NCBI GenBank assembly: GCA_023055355.1
Contig: JALJCS010000004.1
Coordinates: 14,724,001-14,788,000 of the forward strand
Source: Agelaius tricolor
Taxonomy: Eukaryota > Chordata > Aves > Passeriformes > Icteridae
Reading direction: 5' to 3'
Length of the DNA stretch: 64,000 bases
Of this stretch, positions 11,710-24,196 are shown piece after piece. The position numbers and the translations under genes were made by a program. Every line of letters starts with the position of its first letter. Within the stretch, counting starts at the first letter, position 1. Under the pieces are notes generated by a model. It was given only the letters and a program-made list of their open reading frames with translations, had not been told where the DNA came from and searched no databases.

Positions 11710-13480
11710 CCAGTGAATGCAGTGTGGGGAAAAAACAGGAGGAAGTTGATATCTGTGTGCTTTGATGTTACTGCAGTTATGGAGACATGGTGGGATACCT
11801 CACATGACTGGAATGCTGTAATGAAGGGCCACACATTGCTTAGGAAAGACAGACCAAGAAGATGCATTGGTGGAGCTTCCCTCTATGTGAGGAAACACTT
11901 GGAATGTTTTGAGCTCTATCTGGGGTGAATGATGAGAGAATCAAGAGGTTAAGGGTCAGGATAAAAGGGCAGACTAGAGTGACATTGCTGTAGGTGTTTG
12001 CTACAGGCCACCTGATCAGGAAAAAGTGGATGAGAACTTCTACAGGCAGCTTGAAGCATCCTCTAGGTCACAGGTTCTTGTGGGGGACTTTAACTCCCCT
12101 GACATCTGCTGGAGCAGCAACACAACAAAGCACAAACAGTCCAGGAGGTTCCTGAAAAGCATTGATGACAATGATTTTCTGACACAGGCAGCAGAGGATC
12201 CCACAAGGAATGGTGTACTCCTCAGGGAATGATTTGCTGCTCAACTTCATAACAACAATCAGGGGAGGCTTTGTTGGAAGTGTGAAGGTTGGGGGCGGCC
12301 TTAGCTGTAGTGACAATGAGACTGTGGAGTTCAGTGTTGGGTAAAGAGGAAGCAGGACAAGCAATCGCGGACTTCAGGAGAGCTAATGTTAGTGTCTCTA
12401 GGGATCTTCTTGGAAGTATTCCACAGGAAGAGGCCATGCAAGGAAGAGAGGTCCAAGAGAGATGGCTGACATTCAAGGGTTATTTTCTCCACACTGAAGA
12501 AGGATGCATCTTGACTTAAGCAAGGCATTAGACATGGTCTCACCCAACATCCTTGTTGGGAAACTCAGGACATTTGGATCAGACAAGTGGAAAGTGAGAG
12601 GAATGGAAACCTTGATGAATAGCAGGTCCCATACTGGGCCCAGTGTTGTTTAACTTATTCACCAATGATTTGGATGAATGGGTAGATGCCTCCTCAGCAA
12701 GTTCACTGATGAAACAAAGTTCAGAGGAGTGGTCAATACCCCAGAGGGATGTGCAGCCCTTCAGAAGGACCTTGACAGGCTGGAGGGATGGGAAGAGAAG
12801 AAACATCTGAAATTCAACAGAGGCAAGTTCAGGGTCCTGCACCTGGGGAGGAACAACCCCAGGCACCAGCACAGGCTGGGGGTGACCTGCTGGGAAGCAG
12901 CTCTGTGCAGAAGGAGCTGGGGGTCCTGGTGGGCAACAAGCTGTCCATGAGCCAGCAGTGTGTCCTGGGGGCCAAGAAGGCCAGTGGGACCCTGGGGTGC
13001 ATTAGGGAGAGCATTGCCAGGAGGTCAAGGGAGGTGATCCTGTCCCTCTGCTCAGCCTCCAGAGGCACTGGAGTGCTGTGTCCAGTTCTGGGCTCCCCAG
13101 GACAAGAGAGACATGGAGCTCCTGCAGCAGGTCCAGTGGAGGGCAACAAAGATGATGAGGGGACTGAAGCAGCTCTTCTATTAGGAAACGTTGAGGGAGC
13201 TGGGCCTGTTCATCTTCAAGAAGAGAAAACCAAGAGGGGACCTCAGAAATATCTGTCAGTATCTAAAGGAAAGGTGTCAGAGTATGGAGCCAGGCTCTTC
13301 TCAATGGTGCCCAGCAACAGGACGAGGGATTGCAGGCAGAAACCGATGCACAGGAAGCTTCACTTGAATTTGAGGAAAAACTTCTTTACTGTGCGGCTGA
13401 GCACTGGAACAGGTTGATCAGAGATGTGGAGTCTCCCTCACTGGACATATTTAAGAAACAACCAGACACAATCCTGTGCC
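11710..13480 (+). pseudogene. CR1 ORF2 remnant (endonuclease plus reverse transcriptase)
   Basis: ORF2 of CR1 nicks target DNA with an APE-type endonuclease and copies RNA with its reverse transcriptase. The endonuclease region shows METWWDTSHDWNAVM (about 11780) with the catalytic Glu, then YVRKHLECFEL. VLVGDFNSPDICW (about 12077) carries the GDFN motif. The final SDH motif reads SDN (about 12310), so the catalytic His is lost. The RT begins abruptly near 12510. The usual FADD metal-binding motif reads FTDE (about 12705). The C-terminal region is visible to about 13417 as KELGVLVGNKLSMSQQC and later LNLRKNFFT. Stops and frameshifts are numerous. Confidence 0.85.
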
Positions 13481-13937
13481 ATGCACTCTAGTATGACCTG
13501 GCTTGAGCAGGGAGGTTGGACCAGATGACCTACTGTACTTCCTTCCAACCTGACCCATTCCATGCTTCCATTAGGAAAGAAAACAATTCTAGTCCTTATG
13601 GTTATCATGAAGTAATTGGAAAAGGAAACTATACTACACCCTACAGACATTAAAATACTAGTAAAATCTTGACATTTCTAAACTTTTTCCCCTTCCTTGA
13701 TCTCTCACTGGCTTAAAACCAGCTTCACAACATTCTGGCAATTTGAGCCATGTCTGAAGCTTTGAAATGTGACAAAGCTGGGAAAAAGTAGTAGGGCTGG
13801 AGTCCCATCAGTTCTCTACCACATTACACAGAAAACAGTTTCTTTTATTATCCATATTCTCTGATGCACAGTTGTATCCATTAGCTTTTCATCAGCAGCA
13901 TAATCTTCATTCCTTTTTCTATTGTCGGCCTCCTTAC

Positions 13938-14072
13938 AGCTTTTGCTAACAGGGCTGCAGTGTCTTTAGAGATGACAAGTGCGATTCCATCCACATTCTC
14001 TCTCTGAACTTCTGTCTGCAGCCCTCTCTCAGCAGCTAACCTACTGCTTTCCAGCTGGTGGGCAATTGTGTT
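13938..14072 (-). other. Weak candidate exon (135 bp, 45 codons)
   Basis: On the minus strand, CCAG precedes 14072 and GTAAGG follows 13938, so the enclosed 135 bp could be a phase-0 exon of exactly 45 codons. The open frame begins NTIAHQLESSRLAAERGLQT and ends ALLAKA. It is rich in Ala, Leu, Glu and Arg, and looks more protein-like than most frames here. Against it, the acceptor has a purine-rich upstream tract instead of a polypyrimidine tract. I do not recognise the peptide, and no neighbouring exon is evident. Chance is quite possible. Confidence 0.2.
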
Positions 14073-14836
14073 CTGGTATTTTCTTTATGTATAACCCACT
14101 GCTCTGACACAACCACCTTCCATGCATTCCATCCTTCCTCTCCCAGGTCATGTTACATACACAAAGACTCTGAGGATACTAGTTTCTGTGTAGGAGTGAA
14201 AATAAGATAAAAAATGCATTAGATAAAACATACAAGCATGTCTTATACAGGTGTGCTGTGTGATGGCTATTTATCAATCTGGTTGAAGTGCGCCAACGCA
14301 AACACAGAAAGTCATCCCTATTTCACCTCTCAGCATGGTGGTTATCCCTTCCCATAATGCCAGCTATCAGATACAGGAACTGAGTCCTGGGAAAAGCACC
14401 TATTCCTTCATCTCAAGGAAGAGAAGACCTGCCTACTGTCACCAGCTATATCCACCCACACTTTGTGGCTGCAGAATTGACTGGAGCAGTATGCTCCCTG
14501 CAACATTTTCCTGTGCAGAAAGGATGCACCTGGGGACATCTATATCTATGAGGAAACCCATCACAGGCATTCAGATCACTCTGGTCTGTTTTCCCCAGTG
14601 AGAAAAATGGCTTAAAGCAAGGGGATGCTATCACAGAACAATGATACTAAGAATAGTATGTGGTGGAATAAATGTGTTCAGGATATGAGCAATGTTTAGC
14701 AAAAGCTGCAGGAGACTATTTCACCATGGAATGGAAACTTGGCTCCTTGCAACAGCTTTGTAGCATGGACTGAAAAATCAGAGCATTCAACTGCATGAAA
14801 GTACACTTAAGGATAAATACAAGCATATTCTTGGTT

Positions 14837-14853
14837 AAAAAAAAAAAAAAAAA
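14837..14853. repeat. poly(A)17 tract
   Basis: Uninterrupted run of 17 A. No recognisable retrotransposon or processed pseudogene lies upstream. Confidence 0.9.
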
Positions 14854-17845
14854 CAAGATAGACTAAAGACACAAGATATTGGAACAATTTCAATCTAAAG
14901 AGAGGTAGAACAAAGGAAGCAAAATGGGGCTCAATTTAGAGACTCTTCTGTGCTCTTAACTTTTCTTGCTAATTCCATTCTGTGAAGGAGAGGAAATGCT
15001 ACTATGTTTGTTTGACCATTTTCCACTGGCTAAAATAGCTTTGGAGCACAGAATAATATGCAAAGCTGTTTTCAAGGAAAATAGTCTCACTTTCCATTCC
15101 AATGTACAAGATGTTAAGCAGATTTGTCTGCAATCAGGTATCTCTGGCTTGGAGGAAATTTGAAGCTCAAATTCTGCTTTTGGCTTGAAGAAAAGTAAAC
15201 TCTTGGAAATTCTGTGTGATCTGAAGGTGTTAGAGTAAAAAATGCAACAAGAAAACCAGCACTTGTATTTCCAAAGAGCCCCAAGAGCTTAAGAGCTATC
15301 ATTTCAGTCTGAACATTTTCTAGGATGACAGCAAAAGAGAGAAACCAGACCATAGCAACTGGATGCCCTGGAGTCCCATGTGCTGCTATGTTTCCTTCAT
15401 GGGTCCTTTTGAATCTGGTCAGACAACAGAACAGGAAATGGAGACTGGGCAGTCCTGTGGGTCAGGGTACAGGGCACAGACCTTGCAAGTTCAGGAAATG
15501 TGCTCTGACCTGGAGGCAACCCAGGGAGACAAAAAGCAGTCATTTCCCAGCCACATTCAGTTCTCTCAATAAGTTTCTTAATGGGTCTTACCAGGAACTT
15601 GGTTACAGAGAAACTTAATCTCCAGCAGCTTCCTGCTTTTTAAAACCTCTCCATAAATTCTGTATTTGTTCTGTAGCTTGCAGCAATATTTCCTTTGCTT
15701 TTTAAACATTACAGTGTGGACAGTTTTGAGATGATTCTCTACCCTGCTTTGTATTTTTCTACAGGGCCTTTAGTTTCTGTTCAGCTTTCTAGGTAGTGGA
15801 GAAAGGTAAAGGAAATGCAATAGTTAAAGACAATGCAAGAGAAATGTAATTTTGCTGAAAATTGTTTATCGTCTGAATATTTAACCCTAATTAAATCTTT
15901 TTGGTTTAGTATAGGTCACTTGCAAAACCTTTTTGAAAAGATTTGCTCCTTCTAAAAAATGTTTGGCTCATAAAATTTTATTTGTCCAGTCCCACGTGAA
16001 AATCACTTTCAAATAAATGCATTAATAAAGAAAAAAAAATCATCTAGTTCCATGATTAGTATGATTTTCACTGAGAATTGTCAACACAGCTACAGAGTTA
16101 TGTCAGGTCAGTGCTTTCAAAAGATAGGTCTTCAAAAACATCTATCTCTGGGGAAAGACATAGGCTAAATAGCAATTTGACTTTACCAGCTCAAGAGTGA
16201 AGCAATGAAGCAAAAAAGCATCCAACCCAACTGTTTGTGGATGGGAGAACAAGAAAAAAAATTTTGGTAACAATGTTCAGGATTTAAGTACAATGGGTTT
16301 TGAAAGATCTAATCCTACTATCCCTTAACTGCAGTAAATTAAACTCCAAATCTAATAGAGATCAGAAAAGACTTTGGATGGCAGCAATTCCACACACAGT
16401 TTGAAGTTTAGAAGGTGCTCACAGTGCCCAGTCAAGGGCCACACATCACTGTCCAGCAAGTAGCACCCAACAGCCTGCACTACATAGCTACAGCTCCATA
16501 GCTTTTGGTCCAAGTAACTGCATCCTCTTTACACTAAGTCTGGCAATTTCTACTTCAGCCTATCTGGCCTCACAACACGGGAGAGTATCAGCCTATTTCC
16601 TCTGCCAATGAAAAACATTCACTGTGGGGATGATTTTTCAACAGAAAAGGGTGCAGTACTAATATAACATTTGTGTCTTATGGTGTAACAGGAATCTATC
16701 AGAGTCCATTCCTCTGGCAGGTGGCACTGATATGGAACAGCAGTGTGGAAATAAACACACTTCCCTGTCTCCAGCTTAATCAATATTGCTGGGTGAGGAA
16801 ACAAATACCTCTTTATCACAGGCTGAGCTAGACTCTCTTCTGCTTCTTCATTTCTTCATACAGTAGAAAAATAGAGGGAAAAAACCCCACAATTATAAAT
16901 CTCCTGAAAAGAAGTATCTTTACCTCTTAACTTTCCTTCTCTACTCTCTAAAGTGTCCTAAATAGCTGCAGTAATCACTGAATTACATTCACTTCATCTC
17001 AGACAACTACTGCAGGGAAACACTCAGCCAATGTGGCTGAGACACAGCAATAGAATCAAGTTACATCCTTGTGGGAAAAGAGCAGTTTCAAGAGGAGGCA
17101 GTGGCACAAGGTTTCCCTTGGTAAGCACCCTTACCCAGAGTCCAGTTTGCAAAAAGACTGGGTTTGGCAGTACCAGGGACAGCCCTGTTCCCAGAGGGCT
17201 GCTCTCAGTCCCTGATTGCTTTTTGAAGCCACCCAGCTGTGCAGGCCAGGGCAGCACCAAAGCCTCCCTCCCAGGCTGCAAAGTCTCCAAATGAACACAT
17301 GAGCCAACTCACTTTCTTAGTAGCTCTGTTGGCTGGTCCTACCATGCTAGTGATTCAAATTTTCAGACACCTCTACTCCCTTAGAAGGTGTGGGTACATT
17401 TGCTGTCTTTTTCTTTTTTTCTTTCCCACTGAATTTGAGGCAGACAAGTGATTATAACTTGCAGAGGGCTTATCCACTAGCTAGATTTTTCAGCCGATGC
17501 TTACAGACTGTGAATATTAGATCATTCCAGTCTGCAAGCAGTGCACAGGAGTGGTCCCTTCTGTTTGAGTTGGGAGGCCATTACCACATGAGCTGCACCA
17601 GCTCTGTGTTTTCTGAAGACCAGCTGCCTACTTAGCTACCAGCTTTGAGATAACTGGGAATAACTTTTCCATGACTGGGAATCCCAGGTATAGGCCACGA
17701 TCTGTGGTAACAAGATACACATAGTCTGCATAATAGTCTGCATATTTGCATCCTAGCAGGGTTTTTCATAATTAAACAAGATAAAGGTTGACTTTCTTAG
17801 TATCACACACAACAACATAAACATTTTCAAAAACAAACCTCTCAA

Positions 17846-17914
17846 AAGTACCTCTATAAAAGATGTGTGCTAACAAACCAGAAAATGTTAGCACACATTT
17901 TTATAGAGGTACTT
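17846..17914. repeat. 29-bp hairpin with one bulge
   Basis: The arm 17846-17875 begins AAGTACCTCTATAAAAG. It pairs with 17886-17914 over 29 bp, with a single unpaired G at 17862 and a 10-nt loop (AACCAGAAAA). The stem is AT-rich and ends sharply on both sides. The size overlaps that of a microRNA precursor, but the near-perfect stem and abrupt ends fit a recent inverted duplication better. Confidence 0.95.
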
Positions 17915-20900
17915 CTGATAACATAAAAAGGGAAAAATTTCTGATTAAATCCTCCTTTACTCCTTAAGCAACCAAACATAATGGGTATCTGTAAGGGAAA
18001 GTTTGAAGATCCAAAATTATTCTGAACTAAGACCTTGCAGAGTTGCTGGGGAAAAGAACTTGAAAATCTGGTCCCTTAGTTGCAAATATTTTTTGCAGCA
18101 GAAACATCTAATGACACATCAAACTGCTTTTGCATGTGAAGTCCCACTGGTATAAACCACATCATGTAGCAATGAATACCCAGCACTGATTTAGATATTC
18201 TGACTTTAAGTCATCCTCTCCCTAAGCTCAGAAATGTACTTGGGAGAACTCCAGCCACTCCTCCACGGCAAGAACCATGCATCAAATAGATCATGAGTTG
18301 TGAGGGACCAGGCCCAAGATGAAGGAGATGTGCTTGTTCTTTCTGCAGTCATCATTTTCTGAGTGAATTCTGCCACACTTCCCAAGGTCTGCCTCTGCAG
18401 GCAACTTCTGAAAAGCCCCAAGAGTCCACACAGTGCAATGGAAACAACAGAGCCGGAACGTTTCTTTCTGGCTGTGTGATCATGAGAACAAGATGGAATT
18501 GTTGCTATCAATCATTTCTATCTTGGATAAGGAAGACTCTGTTAGAACTAAACTGAGTCAATCTCCTCCACCTTTCCTCTCTTGAGGAACTGCTTCCTAA
18601 TATGCTCACTGGCCATCCTAAAATAATGGGCATTCCCATAATTTTTTCACTTTTTTATTTTTGGATAAGTTATAATATCTGCCCACAGCACTGAATCACA
18701 GCTTAATATTTTTTGTAGTGTATACCTCTATTAGGTATTTCAAAAACTCAAAACTAGAGTCCCATTGACTTCAAAAGTTTGAGGAAAGAAGAAAAAAGCG
18801 TAAGTTAAAAAATATAAAAGCAGATATTGGAAGTCTGACCCTCATTAATACCTGAAGTCCATGACAAACCTGGCAGAGTCATATGCTCTGCACTTCTCAG
18901 GCTAATGAGTTACAACAACATAACAGCAACTGTTTTAGAAGTCATCTTTTACAAATCTCTGATGAGATTTAGAGCAGAGTAATTTTGTGAGTTGTGACAT
19001 GGCACTTACAATCAAATCTCTAAGACAGGTGTGAGAATTTCACAAAAATCCCTCCATCCTGAATGGAAGTACTACCTATAGCTTAAAAGTCTTATAGCAC
19101 CATCGACAAATGCGTTTCAACCTTTACACATATAGCAGCAGTCATAAATGTTTTGCATGTACATAGGGTAGTCACATCCAAAGATATGTTCTCTAATCAC
19201 TTGGTCAATGTTTCTGAACAAGGCTTTGAGTTCTGTCTCCTGAGAGGCAGCTGCGTGTCAGCTACACTAAATGTTGGGATTCTCAGGCAGCTTCAAGAGT
19301 TTTTGGTTCATTTCTCCAGGGAGAGCTCTCTGCATTCAGCCACAGCTTTATATTACCATTTGTACACCACAGTCACTAAGCATGGTATCTGTACCCACCC
19401 TTTGAAACTGACACAAATCTCTACTAAAAGCTGGCTTAAAAACCCAACGGTTGCCACATCACTTATTAAAGCTATATTTCACTATAGCTGTTTTGACAAG
19501 ACATTAAGAAAGAGGTAGGTTCAAAGATCTGCACTCATGTGGAGCCTGGTCCCCACAACAGGGACCAATGCTGCCAACAGAGAAAATCTAAGGACGTGGT
19601 AGTTCAGACAGCAAGAACTCTGCCTTGTGTGCACAGAACCCAGTGGAGACATTCCACACCTCGGGAGTATTTCCAAGGAAGACCCACTACAGCAGCCCTT
19701 AGCAAATACAAAGGAAAATGCTGGAAGACCTAACCTGGAAACAATTCACCACAAACTGCTTTTCCTTTATATGACAGATACATTAGTACAGAGAGAAAAT
19801 GCAGTACACTGGCACTCTTATTTTTGGCCAGGCTTCTGAGCAGAGACAGAGAAATAAATAAAAAATTAATGGTTGGATTTGGAGGAACTAATCTAATGTT
19901 GTAACTCTCAAGAGCTTAGGCTCTTTGTCTCCATGCACAAGCAAGAACACAATAATGGCCACAGTAGGCTGGACTCAGGGCTAACTCATGTCCTGGTCTC
20001 CATCCCAAAGCATATACTGCAGACACTCAGCTCACTCAGAGGACAGAACAGAGCATCAGAGGCTGAGCCCATCTGTTCCTCTGACTCTGAGGAGCCCTGG
20101 CTGCTATCTCAGGTACACAGAGCTGAACATATGTCCCTTTTCCCTGTCTGTCTGAGGAGTGACTAAGCTTAGTGCGAAATGGGGAAATATCACACTTCCC
20201 ACAGAGCTGAATGACAGGAGGATCCAACCCTTTAATTGCACCAGATTGTGACGAGCTTTGAGGCAACATCTTGGTAATAAATGTTAAAAATGTTGCCAAG
20301 ACGTGGTGCCTGTGGACCAGGACTCAGAGAAAACAGGGTATGGGAAAAGTGACAACCTGCAAAGGGTTGTCAGGATGTCAGGAAGACACACTATTCCATC
20401 AGCCCAAAGCAGGGCTTGAAATCGCTTTGAAACCAGGTGACAAACCACCCTTGGAGCATGGGACAACACCCAGGCCACCCCTGATGCATTACAAATTAAA
20501 CCAGTTGACCTAATTTCATCATCAGGTCAGTCTATCTGGCCTTGAATGAGTGTTAGATACCAAGATGTCAGCTTTACAGGAACTTACCTCAGAAGCTAAT
20601 TCTTGTCTGCACCTTTCATGAGCGGACTAAGGCAGTAGTCCATTCTTCACACACAACTGATTTCACCACTGCATACCAAAACATCCTCTTTTCCTCCACT
20701 CTGTTCCTCCACATCTTTCCTGCTAAACAATGTCCCTAGTGAAGAAACTGAAGATTGTGACTTTTAATTCACATGCCAACAAAACAGCAGTACCTGATAA
20801 CAAGAGAATAATCAGAAACTGACATGAAAGACCAATTTACTATAAATACAGCTTCAAATGAGAAAATTATACAAATACCAAATTAATTTTATTAAGAGAA

Positions 20901-21026
20901 AGCATGGAGATAAAAGTTGTATTTATAGTGAATGAAATTTTATTCCCCTAATAAAATGTTTATGAGGTGAAAGTGAAGACACTGGCTGAACGTGACCTAA
21001 GTACTTAACTTCAACTCAGAACTGTG

Positions 21027-21045
21027 TAATTAACAATGTTAATTA
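21027..21045. repeat. 19-bp palindrome
   Basis: TAATTAACA-A-TGTTAATTA is a perfect 9-bp inverted repeat around one base. It resembles paired homeodomain-type TAATTA sites. The motif is AT-rich and could be fortuitous. Confidence 0.6.
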
Positions 21046-22091
21046 TGGTCATGCCAAAACAAGGTTAGGCACAGCTGGAGAGAGAAAGTATGTTCTAGTA
21101 ATTGAGAGATTACCCACCAATAAATGAAAAACAAATAAGCCCTGCCAAGTTACATTGCATATTTCAATTTTCCATGGGTATATTTTATTTTCCTTCTGTG
21201 CAGCTATTCCCTCTGTAGTTTTAGTTTATGAGATAAGGGCATTGTACCTTGAGAAGAAGTGCTAAACATCTTTACTTCAAATACTGCTGGTACTCCAGCT
21301 ACCATGCTTTTTATTTGTTCCCATGGTCTGCAGCATGTTACTTCATTCTCAAAACAGTGTAAGAGAATGGAAAGTTAAGTTGGGACAACATTTCTCTTTT
21401 CAAAACATGCTTGCATTTTATTTGTCACATGAAACTTAGGAACTGCATGTTGTTTCCTTCAAAAAATAGGAGAGGGTAAGTAGTATGATAATCAGTATTT
21501 TAGAGAAAATATTTTGGAGTAGTTTTCTCTCCATCTGTCTTAAGAGAGAAGCTTAACAATAGCAGTAGCTTATGTGCCAATAAGACATGGCAAATAGAAC
21601 TCTGGGATTTGGGGCATCAATACTTGAATAAACCTTTCCCACTACTGCAGGTCTGGTGGTGGATCTTTTTCCAAAACAGTATTCATGATGATCTCCATCT
21701 GCTTGAGGCAACAGCATATTCAAAGACAAGGGCAGTAAGCATGAGTCATTAACTGAATTGCTCTTGTATATATGTACACTGAACACCCACGGGCCAAATT
21801 ACACAGAAACAGCCAACCTATCACTTGTTCCAATTCAGTGTAACAAAATAGCAGAAAGATTTGCAGGGTGGGAATGTCTCATTGTGGAAAAACAAGTTTT
21901 AAAAAATTGGTGACAGATGGCTATACATGAAATTGAAGGTAATAAATACAGGTTTTAGCTTTAGAACTAGATACTGAATTATGTGTAACACAGCATTTCC
22001 CCCTTTCCAAAAAGAGTCTACTTAGTAATCCACCAGAACAATGTAGAGGCCTATCAACACTCACTTGAAGGAAATGCACTTTCTATTCTGT

Positions 22092-22470
22092 GATCATAAA
22101 ATCATAAAATTGTAGCATCATAGATTAGTCTGATTTCGAAAGGACCTTTAAAGTTCATCTAGTTCAACCTTATATAAGGACATCTTATACTAGATCAGGT
22201 TTCCCAGAGTGCTTTCTAATCTGACCTTGAATGTTTCCAGTAATGGGGCATCACCTCTCTGGGAAATCTGTTCAGGTGTTTCACTATCCTCAATATAAAA
22301 AATATCATCCTTTTATCTAGTCTGAATCTACAGTCTTTTAGTTTAAAACCATGAACCTTTTCACTATTGCTACAGTCCCTACTAACAAGTCTGACCCCAT
22401 CTTTCTTCTAAACCCCCTTTACATACTTGAAGACTGACACAAGGTCTCCCTGGAGACTTCTTTTGTTATC
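22092..22470 (-). mobile_element. CR1 LINE, 3' fragment
   Basis: Minus-strand CR1 3' UTR with the end of ORF2. The plus strand shows the reverse-complemented tail (about 22092-22125), 'aaaggacctttaaagttcatct', then 'ccttgaatgtttccag', 'ggggcatcacctctctgggaa', 'tagtttaaaaccatgaacc' and 'caaggtctccctgg'. These blocks occur in the usual CR1 order. The similarity fades at about 22470. Confidence 0.88.
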
Positions 22471-23419
22471 ATCTTTCTATTCCTGCTACTGATGCTCAGA
22501 GAGAGATATCCAGTTGTCAGAATGCAAATGTCTGACACATACTCTGATTGAGTGGTCGATGTTGCTTACAAACATCTTGGGACCTTTAAGATGTCTTTTA
22601 TGCCACCTAATAAGTCATTTTCAAGGAGCACTGTGAGTGTGTTGCCATGCACCTGCAGGGGGGACATGGAGGAGGGCAAAGCAAGGAAGAGCAGGAAGGC
22701 ACGCACATTCATGGAAGCAGCAGTTGAGGCCAGGAAGGGGAAGCACAGTTACTGTGCAAGGCACTGTCCTTATCCCTAGTTCCTTCTGTAGTATAGCTCA
22801 CCAGAAGGGTCCCATTGAAAGATGGTCCAGGAAGACTGAACCAGATGGCTTGGCAGCAGGCTGCAGTGCTGCTATCAGGAGGATCCTGAGCCACAGGTCA
22901 TGTGCAAGACACAAACTGCCATAGAGGCAGCACAACTCTAGACCATTTCCAGATCAAAAGACTACACGCAACAGCTATAACTCGAGACATTGGCTATGTC
23001 TGGACTCCCAAAACAGGAGAGGGCAAATAAAATTCATATATGAACAGCACAGTGCAGATGCTCTGAAGCATCCATGAAGGAGCAGCACTTATAATGAATG
23101 TAAGAGCATGTTACTGATCCCAACACTTGCTGTGCTTGTTCATCTGCAGAAATGTCCCATAGCATAATAAGATGATTTGGAGGAGTTATTGCTATTCTCT
23201 TTGTTAACACAGAAGGCTGGTATTGTCAGGGCTAAATTTTGTATGATTCTCCAGACACAAAAATATCTTAGCTGTCCTCTATGTAAATCAACTGAGATTG
23301 AAAGTCTATGAGTAACAGCAAGAAAATAGCACTGCACAAGGATGCTGATGAACTCTTGTGTTTGGTTCTGGGCAACAATCTTGAAGTAGACTGAAATTAT
23401 ATTGGAAAAAAATACGGTG

Positions 23420-23620
23420 ACAGAACAGAGTGAGGACTGCCTGAGCTGAAAGGACTGAAGGATTGGAGTTGTTTAGCTTGGCAAAGCAAAGACTGGAGAG
23501 GGTATGTTCACTATCTGTAAATTGACAGGAGCTAAACATCAGGGGAAGAATAAAATTATTTAGGAAAAAACAGATTGTTGGCACAAGTGGCTCAAATTGG
23601 TTTTGAATATATTTAAGCTG
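23420..23620 (+). mobile_element. Diverged CR1-like fragment (tentative)
   Basis: The segment has the order seen at the end of CR1 ORF2. It contains 'ggagttgtttagcttgg' followed by 'agactggagagggtatg', then an interval matching the usual glycine-rich turn, then AATAAAATTATTTAGGAAA. No tail is preserved. The similarity is low, so it could be an old CR1 or coincidence. Confidence 0.4.
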
Positions 23621-23888
23621 GCTTTTTGAAGTTTTTCTAACAACCGGTATGAAGCTTTTTTAAAAGGCGAAAGGAGGATAAAATCCCAGGGTACTTAAAT
23701 GCTCAGATTCAAGAAAGGTCTCAAAGTATCAAGGTTGCTTAAGATTACTGCTTAAGATTACAAGAGACAAGAAGGGCAGAGGCATTGTCTTCATTTTACA
23801 TTTCTTTTCAGGTTTCTCCATAAGCCAGTATTCAGCGATAAGAGGTCAGACTGCACAGTTTGTCAAAGTTCCTGCTTACTTATGGCTA

Positions 23889-23920
23889 CTTAATGCATGC
23901 AAATATGTAAATGCATTAAG
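23889..23920. repeat. 10-bp inverted repeat enclosing an octamer motif
   Basis: CTTAATGCAT (23889-23898) is the exact reverse complement of 23911-23920, with a 12-nt loop. A perfect ATGCAAAT octamer (POU-factor consensus) overlaps the left arm at 23897-23904. Function is unproven. Confidence 0.6.
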
Positions 23921-24196
23921 CAGAAATCAGTGTGATGGATATAGTCAGTGTGAAGTGATGGTCAGAAAAGGACCAGTGACCAAGAGCATAGATAATAATT
24001 CCATAAATGCTCTAATTTCCATTTTTAAAAGTTATCCATCCACAAGGCTGGTTGTGCTCTTTGCTTTTTAGTTTAGGTAGTGCATTTCAACATTTTACTC
24101 CTTTTAGCAGCAAATCATCTAAATAATGAGGTGATTGGTGACAGCCAACATGGCTTCACTGAAGGCAAATTGTGTCTAACAAATTTGATAGCCTTC

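Larger units (their letters stand above)
10285..13575 (+). mobile_element. CR1 LINE, near-full-length but inactivated
   Basis: The longest CR1 copy here, about 3.3 kb, with remnants of both ORFs and the 3' UTR. ORF1 lies at about 10440-11480 and ORF2 at about 11710-13480. The 3' terminus (about 13500-13570) has the 'ttggaccagatgacc' and 'cttccaacctgacccattcc' blocks. Both ORFs contain frameshifts and stops. A large part between the endonuclease and the RT is missing: the endonuclease C-terminus near 12490 runs straight into DLSKALDMVSPNILVGKL near 12510. Part of the RT palm is also missing. Active-site residues are altered (see the ORF entries). The 5' start is approximate. Confidence 0.9.
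13576..22091. other. 8.5-kb stretch without recognised dispersed repeats
   Basis: No CR1 or LTR similarity is seen. Open frames up to 121 codons (19153-19518, +) have no recognisable domain. It contains a weak candidate exon at 13938-14072 (-), a poly(A) tract, a strong hairpin at 17846-17914 and a small palindrome at 21027-21045. A 12-bp tandem duplication (ATAGTCTGCATA twice) lies at about 17720-17745. Confidence 0.5.
22471..24105. other. Stretch with a possible diverged CR1 and an octamer-bearing inverted repeat
   Basis: A diverged CR1-like segment is suspected at 23420-23620. An inverted repeat lies at 23889-23920. No host gene is recognised. The frames at 22552-22924 are in a slightly GC-richer patch and have no recognisable domain. 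Confidence 0.45.

Noticed and set aside
12829..13149. 106-codon minus-strand frame
   Set aside because: Antisense shadow of CR1 ORF2. GC-rich strand composition makes it open.
17846..17914. Confident microRNA precursor call
   Set aside because: The stem is nearly perfect with only one bulge and ends sharply. No expression or conservation data are available.
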